From an uncultured bacterium (GTDB lineage: Bacteria; Cyanobacteriota; Vampirovibrionia; Gastranaerophilales; Gastranaerophilaceae): 64,000 nucleotides of DNA. Made by a program: the position numbers and the translations under genes. The notes under the pieces were generated by a model. The model saw only the letters and a list, made by a program, of their open reading frames with translations. It had not been told where the DNA came from and ran no database searches. Positions 15,189-23,481 of the stretch are shown in pieces. Position 1 is the stretch's first letter. Each line of letters starts with the position of its first letter. The stretch is from NCBI GenBank assembly GCA_902780525.1, contig CACZFL010000005.1, forward strand, positions 1 to 64,000, written 5' to 3'.

Positions 15189-16763
15189 TTAAGGGAGTTC
15201 TTCTATACCTTTTCTTTTCGCAATATGATTATAGGCTTTTTTAAAATCCTGCAAAAATTTTTCTACTAAATCAGTATTTTCAGCTTTCCAATATTTGTAT
15301 ATATTACTATCTTCAAATAATTCTTTATGAGTTTTAAACCACTCTTTGTATTTATCTCTTTCCTTTATAGAACCGTCATTTGATAAATCATGTTCTCTAA
15401 AATATTCAATTTTTACTTTTGCATTCTTTTTGTTTTCTTCTTCAAAATAAAGCTTTGACTTATCTGAATGTATAAAGTCATATAATAATTTTTCTGGAGA
15501 ACATAGAGCGCCTGAGTATGTTGGTAATTTGATATAGTTACTTTTACAATTTTTTATTCTCTTTTCATCTGTTGTTTTTAAGTCTCCATCAAAAACTACA
15601 AGATACTCTTTAAATATTGGCTCAGAATTCATTAAATCAATTATACACTGGCAACCAATGGAAACATTTCTATATTCCAATTTTCTAACATTGCCCTCTA
15701 TTAATTTTTTTAGTAACCACCTATTTTCTTCATCTTCTGTATACACAACAATTTTGTTACTAGTGTTGTTTCGGTGATACAAAGAAACCAATAAGTCTTC
15801 TTCAATATTTTTAAAATCATAATTTTCATAAACCATCAACTCATTATTAACATTTGTAAAATAATAATGTTTTAAATTTTGATTATTTACACTATTTTTT
15901 TCGCAAAATTTTCTAATTATAGTTAAACTGTGAGTTGTAAATAGAATCTGTATATTAGAACTACGAGCTTCTTTTATAAATAAATCAAGTAATTTTTCTT
16001 GAGCTTTAGGGTGCAATGAAGCTTCCAATTCATCTATTATTAATAATCCTCCCTTATAAACTTCTCCCATATCTCTCTTTAATTTTTTAAAAGAAAGCAA
16101 AGAAAGTAGTATTTGTCCCAAATTATCTTGACCGGAGGAATTTGTTTTCCAATCATACTTTTCAGTGTTTACTCCCGACATTTTTTTACTTGTTGACTTT
16201 AAACTAACATCTGATACCTCGGTAATGATGTCATTATTTGACAATATTTCCATATGGTTACTAGTAAACCATTCTTTATCTTGGTCATTCTCAAAATTTA
16301 AACTTTCATCTGAAATAAATTTGTCATCAATTTCACCAATTGGATATAAGCGAGATAATCCTAAATATATAACAGGAAACTCAAATTTTGCTTCTGTTAT
16401 ACCCCCAGCTTCAAGTTTTTCTTTTGGTATTACTCTATATCTTGTATTTCCTTCTTGCCAAGCAGTTCTGAATGTTTTTATTCTTGTCTTATTATTATCA
16501 ACATGAGTAATTTGTAGTTTATCACTTTCTGATGGATCAAATTGCAAACTACCTTTTAATATTTCACTAAACTCTGCTTTGAACCGCTTACCATTATATG
16601 TAAGACCTTGATCTTTCTTCAATTCTGTAGAGTTTGCCATTAGTGCTAAAATTGTTGATTTACCTGTAGCATTCCAGCCGGCAAACATCGTAACGTACTG
16701 TCCTAAATTAAAAGTTTGATTTTCAATAGCTCTAAATCTATTAATCTTTATTTGTGTAAACAT
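15189..16763 (-). CDS. OLD-like ATPase with Toprim-type C-terminus
   Basis: 524 residues. An ABC-type ATPase domain has Walker A 'GWNATGKST' (29-37), an 'SSGQDNLGQILLSLL' signature, Walker B 'GGLLIIDELEASLHP' and the 'FTTHS' switch His. The C-terminal part carries 'IVVYTEDEENRWLLKKLI' and 'YLVVFDGDL', the Glu and DxD positions of a Toprim nuclease, though the usual Gly after the Glu is missing. OLD-family nucleases (Gabija GajA, retron-linked and P2 Old proteins) act in phage defence. Coupled with an adenine methylase it may form a two-gene defence module. Nuclease activity is inferred. Confidence 0.75.
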   Translation of the reverse strand: MFTQIKINRFRAIENQTFNLGQYVTMFAGWNATGKSTILALMANSTELKKDQGLTYNGKRFKAEFSEILKGSLQFDPSESDKLQITHVDNNKTRIKTFRTAWQEGNTRYRVIPKEKLEAGGITEAKFEFPVIYLGLSRLYPIGEIDDKFISDESLNFENDQDKEWFTSNHMEILSNNDIITEVSDVSLKSTSKKMSGVNTEKYDWKTNSSGQDNLGQILLSLLSFKKLKRDMGEVYKGGLLIIDELEASLHPKAQEKLLDLFIKEARSSNIQILFTTHSLTIIRKFCEKNSVNNQNLKHYYFTNVNNELMVYENYDFKNIEEDLLVSLYHRNNTSNKIVVYTEDEENRWLLKKLIEGNVRKLEYRNVSIGCQCIIDLMNSEPIFKEYLVVFDGDLKTTDEKRIKNCKSNYIKLPTYSGALCSPEKLLYDFIHSDKSKLYFEEENKKNAKVKIEYFREHDLSNDGSIKERDKYKEWFKTHKELFEDSNIYKYWKAENTDLVEKFLQDFKKAYNHIAKRKGIEELP

Positions 16764-16943
16764 ATCCTTCCTCGCTAAAAGTTTAGTGAAACTTGTGTCT
16801 TTATTATATCTTAAAATTTAAAAACTTGCTTTTTGTTAATAAGGGTAACAAATTAATTACATAATATAGGTAAAATAAAATTAATTATGCTCCATTTTGG
16901 ACTAGGTAAAGCTCAAGTAGAGAATTTGGGAGATTTTTTGTAT

Positions 16944-16983
16944 TAAAAAACAGAGAATTATCATAATTTTAATTCTCTGTTTT
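16944..16983. terminator. bidirectional terminator
   Basis: AAAAAACAGAGAATTA and TAATTCTCTGTTTT form a stem with AT-rich loop and A/T tails on both sides. On the minus strand it lies 80 bases after the tmRNA end and could end that transcript. Confidence 0.65.
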
Positions 16984-17001
16984 AATTATATCTGTGTATT
17001 G

Positions 17002-17023
17002 CCCCGTGTTTGCGGGTTTTTTT
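17002..17023 (+). terminator. rightward terminator
   Basis: CCCCG-TGTTTG-CGGG followed by seven T residues is a rho-independent shape for plus-strand transcripts. No rightward gene precedes it closely, so its source transcript is unknown. Confidence 0.5.
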
Positions 17024-17062
17024 GTTAGAGAGTTTGGTCTTATCTCTCTATTTAAGACTAAA

Positions 17063-17459
17063 TGGTGGAGATGGCGGGAGTCGAACCCGCGTCCGATGCG
17101 GATACAAACTGACATCTACGAGTGTAGTAACTTATTCGCTCAATCTGAAAAGGAAAGTTACAAAACCTGATTCAGACCAAAGACTTTTTAACGGAAGCCT
17201 AACCTCCAATGGTAAACTTGATACGCATACCATCATTTGCGTACTGCGTCTTGCATGCGGTCGTTCAATTCTTAACGGCAAGCTGGTTAAGATGAACGGG
17301 CTGAACTGCTTAATTAAGCAGCGAGTCTTCTAGCTCTGAAATCAGCCATAGAAACAACGTTGTTGTCATCTAATTTGTTTTGCCCGTTGATAACCGAGAA
17401 CAGCTCTCGGACTCGCAATCCGGATATACCAATCACAACGTCAAAGCCGGTGCATCCCC
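17063..17459 (-). ncRNA. ssrA: transfer-messenger RNA
   Basis: A 397-nt one-piece tmRNA. The 5' end GGGGATGCACCGG (17459 leftward) pairs with the 3' acceptor arm; the 3' end reads CGGGTTCGACTCCCGCC..., then CACCA encoded in DNA (17063). The tag frame covers 17370-17314 and encodes DDNNVVSMADFRARRLAA then TAA; two to five residues may precede, as I cannot fix the resume codon. The 'ARRLAA' end is a typical ClpXP degron, and clpX and clpP lie just upstream on the same strand. It marks the right boundary of the accessory region. Part of its 5' end is duplicated at 17601-17621. Confidence 0.93.
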
Positions 17460-17621
17460 ATATTATTTTATAGCTTGGGAAATGGAGACGGCTCCTCTCG
17501 GAAACCTGCTCGTATCACTCGCGTGACACGACACCGTTTCCTCGACTCCACCTTCTTCGCTTTCGCTCAGAAGGCTTGCCCATTGCACTCGCCGTGCGGG
17601 CGTCAAAGCCGGTGCATCCCC
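17460..17621 (-). repeat. structured insertion ending in a second copy of the tmRNA 5' end
   Basis: Bases 17601-17621 repeat 17439-17459 exactly (21 bp), so the tmRNA 5' end occurs twice, 162 bases apart. The 141 bases between are GC-rich and can fold: on the minus strand CCTTCT-GAGCGAAAGCG-AAGAAGG with a GCGAAAGC core, and TCGT-G-TCAC-GCGA-GTGA-T-ACGA inside a GGAAAC/GTTTCC stem. TATAAT (minus strand, 17629-17634) lies just upstream of the outer copy, and an AT-rich box (TATAAAATAATAT) just upstream of the inner one. A precursor with a decoy 5' end is possible. Confidence 0.6.
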
Positions 17622-17720
17622 TTGCAATTATAATTGTTATGATGAGAGTTTTTATTTTTACTCCTACCCTGTCAAAGTGCGTACTATCAGTATAACGCAT
17701 AGAATAAATTTTTCAAGAGA

Positions 17721-19160
17721 CTACGGAAGTTCAGGCCCCTTATATTTCCTGTATAATTGTATAACGTCGTCAGGAAGATTTTTGCCTGCTATCATATCCT
17801 TGTACGTTTCTGCTATAAACTCACCGATACCGGATTGTGCATACGAAGATACTTTGCCTGCGCTTTGTTGTGTTTTCTGATTAGTAATAAACTCATATAA
17901 ATCAGGATAGAATTTTTTAAATTCCTTAGGCTTTTCATCTAACAGTTTTTTATAATATTCTTTACTTATTGCTCCCCACCTGTTATCAACTTCTTCAACA
18001 TGTACTCTGCTGAGATCTTCTCCTGTTTTTGTTTTGTGCCAGGAATCTTTCCATATCTGTTTCAGGTTTATGTACCACTGTTTAACATCAAGTTCTTTTA
18101 AATTTCTTGCAAAATCCTGCAAATGTCCCATTTCGTGATAAATCGTTGTTTCAGGAAGCTCTATGTTATATTTAAATTCCCAAAAAGAACCGCTATCTTC
18201 TAATTTTTGAACCATATTTTTTAATATTTCTGCCTGTTTTTCATTTGAAAGTTTTGAAACTTCATCTATATTAACAGTTCCATTAAACAGATGTCGTTTT
18301 GCCCAGGCCAAATTTTTAATATGCTCCAGAGGACTTCTCAAAACACCTAGTGCGTTATCTGTTCCGTATTGCAAACTGTAAAATAATTTTTGTTTGTCAT
18401 ATATGCTGAGTTTAGAAGAGTCCTTATAAAACTCTTCTACCAACATCATTAAATCTTTTGACGGGAACGGTCTGACACAGCCGACTATTAGAACTGTTGC
18501 AATATCTCCTGTTTTCTCATTTAGTGTGAAATATCTTTTGCCTTTTTCTGTATATAAAAAATCTTTTATTTCTTTATCTAAAATTTTTTCATCAAAATAA
18601 TTTTTATTTATAACCATATTTCCAAAATTCGGTGAATTTATATCTTTAATGACATAAGCCAGATAATCATCATCTTTGCTTTTTGGAGCCTGAAATCCCA
18701 GCTTTGTCGGAATAAATAATTTTCCTTTATTAGCATTAGATACATCAACCAAACCTCTGTTTGCGGTATTTATTGCTTCCAACGTAAAATTTTTATCAAC
18801 TTCTTTTATACCAAGTATTTCTTTTGCAAATTTAATTCCTTCTTCTATGGTTTTTGCTTCTTTAAACTCAAGCTTTTCCGGAAGATTGCTGATAATCAGT
18901 TTGTTTTCGTAAAGCTTGGCAATTTTATTTCCCTGATAGCGGGCAAGAAGAATAATTGTGCCAACTGCTGCCGTTAGGACTGTACCTGTGCCTATAACAA
19001 AATTTTTCAGTTTTGATTTTTTCTCTGTTTTATTTTCCTGCTTGTCGGATAACTCAACAGAATCATTCGGATAAGGTTTTGTTTTTGGATAAACATTTAC
19101 CGTTTCATTTGCTGATATTTCATTAATTGTTTTTATCTGATTTACTGATTCTACAGACAT
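17721..19160 (-). CDS. membrane-anchored HExxH metallopeptidase-like protein
   Basis: 479 residues. A polar N-terminus of about 50 residues ending in Lys-rich sequence precedes one membrane segment (about 52-74). The C-terminal third has 'TTIYHEMGHLQDFARNL', a zincin HExxH motif, and downstream 'GIGEFIAETYKDMIAG', which could give the third ligand Glu. No signal peptidase motif is seen, so the bulk may stay on one side of the membrane. The overall family is unknown to me; similar lineage-type proteins occur elsewhere in this window. It is convergent with no partner and is followed by the tmRNA region. Confidence 0.75.
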   Translation of the reverse strand: MSVESVNQIKTINEISANETVNVYPKTKPYPNDSVELSDKQENKTEKKSKLKNFVIGTGTVLTAAVGTIILLARYQGNKIAKLYENKLIISNLPEKLEFKEAKTIEEGIKFAKEILGIKEVDKNFTLEAINTANRGLVDVSNANKGKLFIPTKLGFQAPKSKDDDYLAYVIKDINSPNFGNMVINKNYFDEKILDKEIKDFLYTEKGKRYFTLNEKTGDIATVLIVGCVRPFPSKDLMMLVEEFYKDSSKLSIYDKQKLFYSLQYGTDNALGVLRSPLEHIKNLAWAKRHLFNGTVNIDEVSKLSNEKQAEILKNMVQKLEDSGSFWEFKYNIELPETTIYHEMGHLQDFARNLKELDVKQWYINLKQIWKDSWHKTKTGEDLSRVHVEEVDNRWGAISKEYYKKLLDEKPKEFKKFYPDLYEFITNQKTQQSAGKVSSYAQSGIGEFIAETYKDMIAGKNLPDDVIQLYRKYKGPELP

Positions 19161-19208
19161 AATAAACCCTTACCTTACTTATATTAATAAAGTATTTTAA
19201 GCAAAAAA

Positions 19209-19232
19209 AATTGCCTTATTTTAAGGCAATTT
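19209..19232. terminator. bidirectional terminator before clpX end
   Basis: AATTGCCTTA-TTT-TAAGGCAATT flanked by A8 on the left and T5 on the right. It lies 30 bases after the clpX stop on the minus strand. Confidence 0.75.
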
Positions 19233-19261
19233 TTTGTTTTGTTACATTATATAATGCTGTT

Positions 19262-20602
19262 TTATGCACTTTCTTTTGATTTACTGTTCGGGAGTTGTAT
19301 CAGTTCTGCGTCGTGTTCGCTCTTATCTTCTGCATTTTCCCTGTCATCTTCTGCTTCAACCATTTCTTTTGTTATGGTGAATTTTTTGATGTCATGTTTT
19401 GAAGGAATATCATACATAATATCAAGCATAAGCTCTTCTACGATTGAGCGCAATGCTCTTGCACCGGTTTTTCGCTTGATAGCTTTCTTGGCAATCAAAT
19501 CAACTGCTTCCGGTTCAAAATCAAGCTCAACATTATCCATTTCCAGAAGTTTTTTATACTGTTTAAGAACAGCATTCTTAGGTTCTGTAAGAATCATCTT
19601 TAAGGTTTCTTCATCTAATGCATCAAGGACTGCAAAAACAGGAACTCGGCCGATAAATTCCGGAATCAAACCGAATTTTAAAAGGTCTTCCGGTTGAAGT
19701 TTCTTCAATAATTTTGAAGAAGCCTGTTCTTTTTCAGCCTGAGTTTGTGCAACATTGCCAAATCCGATAGAGTTACCGTCTTTAACTCGGTGTTCAATAA
19801 TTTTATCCAAATCAACAAACGCACCGCCTACGATAAACAGAATGTTCTTTGTATCAATCTGAATAACTTCCTGCTGCGGATGTTTTCTTCCGCCCTGCGG
19901 AGGAACATTTGATATTGTTCCTTCAATAAGCTTTAATAATGCCTGCTGAACACCTTCACCTGATACGTCACGGGTGATTGATGTATTTTCTGACTTTCTT
20001 GCAATCTTGTCGATTTCGTCAATATAGATAATACCCTTTTCAGCTTTCTTTGCATCAAAGTCAGCATTCTGATAAAGTCTGAGAAGGATGTTTTCAACGT
20101 CATCACCGACATAACCTGCTTCCGTAAGTGTTGTTGCATCAGCGACCGCAAAAGGTACATCAAGTAACTTTGCTAATGTTTGAGCAAGTAATGTTTTACC
20201 TGAACCTGTCGGACCAACAAGAAGAATATTTGATTTTTGAATTTCAACATCTTCTTTATCACTGTTAATATTGTGTTTAAGACGTTTGTAATGGTTATAT
20301 ACCGCAACCGATAAAACCTTCTTAGCATCATCCTGACCCACGATATGTTGGTCTAAGTATGCTTTAATCTCATGCGGTTTCGGTATAGGTTTATCTTCTA
20401 TATCGTCTTTTTTCTTGTCTTTTTCTTTACCGTCGAGTTCTTTATCTTTGTCTTTTTGTTCAAAGAACTCTTCATCAAGAATCTCATTACAAAGCTCGAC
20501 ACATTCATCGCAGATATATACATCAGGTCCTGCAATAAGCTTTTTAACCTGATCTTGCGTTTTTCCGCAGAATGAACATTTTAGTCTTTCGTTTGCCGGC
20601 AT
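19262..20602 (-). CDS. clpX: ClpX unfoldase subunit of ClpXP
   Basis: 446 residues, normal size plus an acidic/lysine insertion after the zinc finger. The N-terminal zinc-binding domain (C10, C13, C32, C35 in 'CSFCGK...CDECVELC') recognises adaptors. The AAA+ module follows with Walker A 'GPTGSGKT', Walker B '[12 protein letters not shown]', and the ClpP-docking loop region near '[10 protein letters not shown]' toward the C-terminus. It unfolds tagged proteins, including those tagged by the nearby tmRNA, and feeds them to ClpP. GAGGAGG sets the start. clpP is 73 bases upstream, so the two are likely co-transcribed. Confidence 0.97.
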   Translation of the reverse strand: MPANERLKCSFCGKTQDQVKKLIAGPDVYICDECVELCNEILDEEFFEQKDKDKELDGKEKDKKKDDIEDKPIPKPHEIKAYLDQHIVGQDDAKKVLSVAVYNHYKRLKHNINSDKEDVEIQKSNILLVGPTGSGKTLLAQTLAKLLDVPFAVADATTLTEAGYVGDDVENILLRLYQNADFDAKKAEKGIIYIDEIDKIARKSENTSITRDVSGEGVQQALLKLIEGTISNVPPQGGRKHPQQEVIQIDTKNILFIVGGAFVDLDKIIEHRVKDGNSIGFGNVAQTQAEKEQASSKLLKKLQPEDLLKFGLIPEFIGRVPVFAVLDALDEETLKMILTEPKNAVLKQYKKLLEMDNVELDFEPEAVDLIAKKAIKRKTGARALRSIVEELMLDIMYDIPSKHDIKKFTITKEMVEAEDDRENAEDKSEHDAELIQLPNSKSKESA

Positions 20603-20657
20603 AGTGCCTCCTCTATTTCTATGTCAATTGAGGGTGGCTGACATAAAGCCATTATAT

Positions 20658-20676
20658 ATTTACCCCTATTTACCCC
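20658..20676 (-). repeat. tandem GGGGTAAAT words between clpP and clpX
   Basis: Two copies of the 9-mer (20658-20666 and 20668-20676, minus strand) touch the clpP stop. Part of a dispersed family described in the findings. Confidence 0.7.
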
Positions 20677-21266
20677 TATTCCTTTGTAATAACTTTATCA
20701 ATCATACCGTATTCAAGAGCTTCCTGAGGAGTCATGATATAGTCACGGTCTGTATCTTTTTCAATTTTCTTGATTGATTGACCTGTGTTTGATGCCATAA
20801 TTTCATTCAATGTCTTTTTGATTCTCAGGATTTCCTGTGCCTGAATTTCGATATCTGTTGCCTGGCCCTGAGCACCGCCTAAAGGCTGGTGAATAAGAAC
20901 TCTTGAATGAGGAAGAGCCATTCTTTTGCCTTTTGTACCAGAGCAAAGTAAGAATGCGCCCATTGATGCAGCCTGGCCTAAACAGATTGTCTGAACGTCA
21001 GCTCTGATGTGCTGCATTGTATCATATATTGCTAAACCTGCAGTTACGCTTCCTCCGGGAGAGTTGATATAAAGCATAATATCTTTTTCCGGGTTTTCAC
21101 TGTCTAACAATAACATTTGTGCAACAATTAAGTTTGCAACCATATCATCAATAGCAGTTCCCAAGAATATGATTCTTTCTCTTAACAGTCTTGAAAATAT
21201 GTCAAAAGCTCTTTCGCCTCTTGAAGATTGTTCAATGACTGTTGGTACATAACTTGCAAAGCTCAT
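20676..21266 (-). CDS. clpP: ClpP protease subunit
   Basis: 196 residues, serine peptidase S14. The catalytic triad is visible as S101 ('QAASMGAF'), H126 ('VLIHQP') and D175 ('[11 protein letters not shown]'). It forms the proteolytic chamber used by ClpX. There is no trigger-factor gene next to it within the window. The stop codon sits at the start of two tandem ATTTACCCC words (20658-20676) that fill part of the clpP-clpX gap. Confidence 0.97.
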   Translation of the reverse strand: MSFASYVPTVIEQSSRGERAFDIFSRLLRERIIFLGTAIDDMVANLIVAQMLLLDSENPEKDIMLYINSPGGSVTAGLAIYDTMQHIRADVQTICLGQAASMGAFLLCSGTKGKRMALPHSRVLIHQPLGGAQGQATDIEIQAQEILRIKKTLNEIMASNTGQSIKKIEKDTDRDYIMTPQEALEYGMIDKVITKE

Positions 21267-21411
21267 TTTATAATTCCTTTCTCTTATTTATCTCAAACCA
21301 TATAGCTACATTATACCTTAATCGGTTTATTTCACAAATAATTAATTTGTATGAGATTTGATTCCTTTTTTTATTTCTTGTTTTTAGGGACATTTGCATT
21401 ATAGCATAAAG

Positions 21412-21444
21412 GGGTAAAGGGGTAAATATCTTTGGGGGTAAATG
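21412..21444 (+). repeat. GGGGTAAAT word cluster upstream of clpP
   Basis: One GGGGTAAAG (21412-21420) and two GGGGTAAAT copies (21420-21428, 21436-21444) lie in the gap between the rubredoxin gene and clpP; a fourth copy on the other strand overlaps the rubredoxin stop (21514-21522). The gap also has a weak hairpin pair (ATGGCGAC at 21472 and GTCGCCAT at 21489) that could terminate transcription after rubredoxin. Confidence 0.65.
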
Positions 21445-21521
21445 TCTTTTGAGTAAATATAATAACAAAAGATGGCGACAATATAAAAGTCGCCATCTTA
21501 CCTAAGCATTTTTATTTACCC

Positions 21522-21680
21522 CTATCCCTCATTGAACATGTCTTTGCCAACTGAGCAAAGCGGGCAAGCCCAATCATCAGGTAAATCTTCGAATTTTGTC
21601 CCTGCTGCGATTCCGTTATCAGGATCACCTACTGCTGGATCATAAACATAACCACACACTGAACATACATACTTTTGCAT
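21522..21680 (-). CDS. rubredoxin
   Basis: 52 residues. Translated from the minus strand it reads [18 protein letters not shown]..., ending ...[16 protein letters not shown]. The two CxxCG-type knuckles (CSVCGY and CPLCSV) bind one iron. Rubredoxin donates electrons to flavodiiron proteins, and its gene starts 13 bases after the flavodiiron stop, so this is a functional pair for oxygen or NO reduction in an anaerobe. AGGAG precedes the ATG. The second knuckle has Ser in place of the usual Gly after CPLC. Confidence 0.95.
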   Translation of the reverse strand: MQKYVCSVCGYVYDPAVGDPDNGIAAGTKFEDLPDDWACPLCSVGKDMFNEG

Positions 21681-21693
21681 AATTTTTCTCCTT

Positions 21694-22896
21694 TTAATTT
21701 AAACTACTAACCATTTTATCTGCAACAGAATCAAGTTCTGAGAGTTGTTCTTCTTTTAATGCTGATTTGATGCAAACAGATTCATCAATAATTTCCGTAC
21801 CTTTAAGATTTTCTAAAATTGTTTTCATAGCGTTTCCGCAAGTCGGTGCCCAGGAACCGTTTTGAATAAGAACAACTTTTCTGTTTTGAAGGTTGTGAGC
21901 TGATACAATGTGTAAAAACTCTTCCATTGTTTCAAAAATACCGTTATTATAAGTCGTTGTCGCAAAAACGATATGCGAATATTTAAATGCATCAGATAAA
22001 ACATATGAGGAATGCGTATGAGATACGTCATACATTTTTATTCCCTTTACCCCTCTGTCTGCAAGTTTACCTGCCAAAATATTTGCTGCATTTTCCGTTC
22101 CTCCGTAAACAGAAGAGTATGCGATTAAAACGGATTTTTCTTCAGCCTCATATCTTGACCACCTGTCATATTTTTCAACAAACTTTGAAATATTGTCTTT
22201 TATAATCAAGCCATGAAGAGGGTAAATCGTTTGAATATCAAGAGCAGAAGCTTTCTTTAAAAGCATTTGAACCTGAGGGCCGTATTTACCGACAATGTTT
22301 GTATAATATCTTCTTGCTTCATCAAGGTAATCTTTTTCAAAATCAACTTCCGAATCAAAAAGGTTTCCGTTAATTGCTCCAAATGAACCGAACGCATCAG
22401 CTGAATATAGAGCTTTATCAGTTTTATCATAAGTTACCATAACTTCCGGCCAATGAACCATTGGAGCCGGGGTAAATATAAAATTATGTTTTCCGGTGTT
22501 TAACTCATCACCATCCTTAACTGTCATTACTCTCGAATCTATATCAAAATCAAAGAATTGTTTGATTAAAGCGACAGATTTTGCTGTTGTAACGATTTTA
22601 ACTTCGGGATACAGAGCAATAACATCTTCCAATAATGCGCAGTGGTCGGGTTCCATGTGGTGAACGAACAAATAATCCAAATCTCTTCCGTCCAAAGCTG
22701 CTTCAAGATTTTGGAAAAATTGTCCTGAACAAGCTTTATCAACGGTATCCATCAATACGGTTTTTTCATCGAGTATTAAATATGAGTTGTATGAAACACC
22801 GTTTGGTATCGGATAAGCACTTTCAAACAAAGCCAGTCTTCTGTCAGAGCAGCCTATATATAAAATATCTTCACTGATTTTTCTTATATCGTACAT
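21694..22896 (-). CDS. flavodiiron protein (A-type flavoprotein)
   Basis: 400 residues. A metallo-beta-lactamase domain carries the diiron ligands H80-x-E82-x-D84-H85 ('HHMEPDH'), 'HWPEVMV' and 'PLHGLI'. The C-terminal flavodoxin domain starts at about residue 250 ('[16 protein letters not shown]'). The enzyme reduces O2 to water or NO to N2O with electrons from the adjacent rubredoxin. Length is standard for the two-domain class; no rubredoxin fusion. It follows hpt with a 30-base gap containing one ATTTACCCC word. Confidence 0.95.
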   Translation of the reverse strand: MYDIRKISEDILYIGCSDRRLALFESAYPIPNGVSYNSYLILDEKTVLMDTVDKACSGQFFQNLEAALDGRDLDYLFVHHMEPDHCALLEDVIALYPEVKIVTTAKSVALIKQFFDFDIDSRVMTVKDGDELNTGKHNFIFTPAPMVHWPEVMVTYDKTDKALYSADAFGSFGAINGNLFDSEVDFEKDYLDEARRYYTNIVGKYGPQVQMLLKKASALDIQTIYPLHGLIIKDNISKFVEKYDRWSRYEAEEKSVLIAYSSVYGGTENAANILAGKLADRGVKGIKMYDVSHTHSSYVLSDAFKYSHIVFATTTYNNGIFETMEEFLHIVSAHNLQNRKVVLIQNGSWAPTCGNAMKTILENLKGTEIIDESVCIKSALKEEQLSELDSVADKMVSSLN

Positions 22897-22926
22897 TTTT
22901 ACTCCTTTCCCCTTTTATATTTACCC

Positions 22927-23457
22927 CTAAACTTCTATATATCCTATATAAGTCAGGTTACGGTAATTCCCATCAATATCAAGTCCGTAGCCGACCAAAA
23001 ACTTATCGTCAACTTCAAAGCAATAATAATCTGCTTCTATGTTTGCTACACGTTTGCATTTTTTATCTAAAAGAGCACAGAATTTTAAGTCTTTAAACTT
23101 AAAGTTGTGGCGTAAAAAGTCCATAAGGAATTTTGCCGTATGTCCCGTGTCAATTATATCTTCAACTACTAATACGTTTTTGTCATTAAGGTCAGGGAGT
23201 TTTATATCAACGGCGTTAACTTTTCCGCTTGAAGTTGTCCCCGAACCGTAGCTGGATAGTCTTATAAACTCCATTTTTACAGGCATGGTTAAGTGTTTTG
23301 CAAGGTCAACCATAAACATTACGGAGCCTTTTAATACGCAAACGAGATAAACTTCTTCGTCTTTATATTTTTCATTAAGTTTATCAGCAAGAGTTCTGAT
23401 CCCTTCCTGAATTCTATCTTCGTTTAATAAAGGTTTTATATCGTTTTCTTTAATCAT
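22927..23457 (-). CDS. hpt: hypoxanthine phosphoribosyltransferase
   Basis: 176 residues, type I PRTase. The PRPP-binding motif 'VLVVEDIIDTGHTAKFL' and the substrate loop 'FLVGYGLDIDGNYRNL' fit Hpt. It salvages hypoxanthine (and guanine) to nucleotides in the cytoplasm. tilS-hpt is a widely conserved neighbourhood, usually followed by ftsH. Here ftsH is absent and the flavodiiron gene follows instead. Confidence 0.95.
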   Translation of the reverse strand: MIKENDIKPLLNEDRIQEGIRTLADKLNEKYKDEEVYLVCVLKGSVMFMVDLAKHLTMPVKMEFIRLSSYGSGTTSSGKVNAVDIKLPDLNDKNVLVVEDIIDTGHTAKFLMDFLRHNFKFKDLKFCALLDKKCKRVANIEADYYCFEVDDKFLVGYGLDIDGNYRNLTYIGYIEV

Positions 23458-23481
23458 ATAATATAATTTACCCCTTTACTC

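Larger units (their letters stand above)
16764..17062. other. island-core junction, noncoding, with two terminators
   Basis: About 300 bases without a gene between the ATPase gene and the tmRNA 3' end. It holds an inverted repeat at 16944-16983 (ACAGAGAATTA ... TAATTCTCTGT flanked by A and T runs), which can act in both directions. A rightward hairpin-plus-T-run lies at 17002-17023. I see no att duplication of the tmRNA 3' end elsewhere in the window. Confidence 0.5.

Noticed and set aside
17010-17333. A rightward 107-residue frame
   Set aside because: It is antisense to the tmRNA, whose acceptor end, T arm and tag frame are all recognisable.
17063-17621. A two-piece (permuted) tmRNA
   Set aside because: The 5' acceptor arm, tag frame and 3' CCA lie on one continuous 397-base segment in normal order, so the outer repeat is an extra copy and not a permuted half.
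17515-17700. A leftward 61-residue frame over the duplicated tmRNA 5' end
   Set aside because: The DNA is explained by stems and the 21-base repeat, and the predicted peptide is Arg-rich with no ribosome-binding site.
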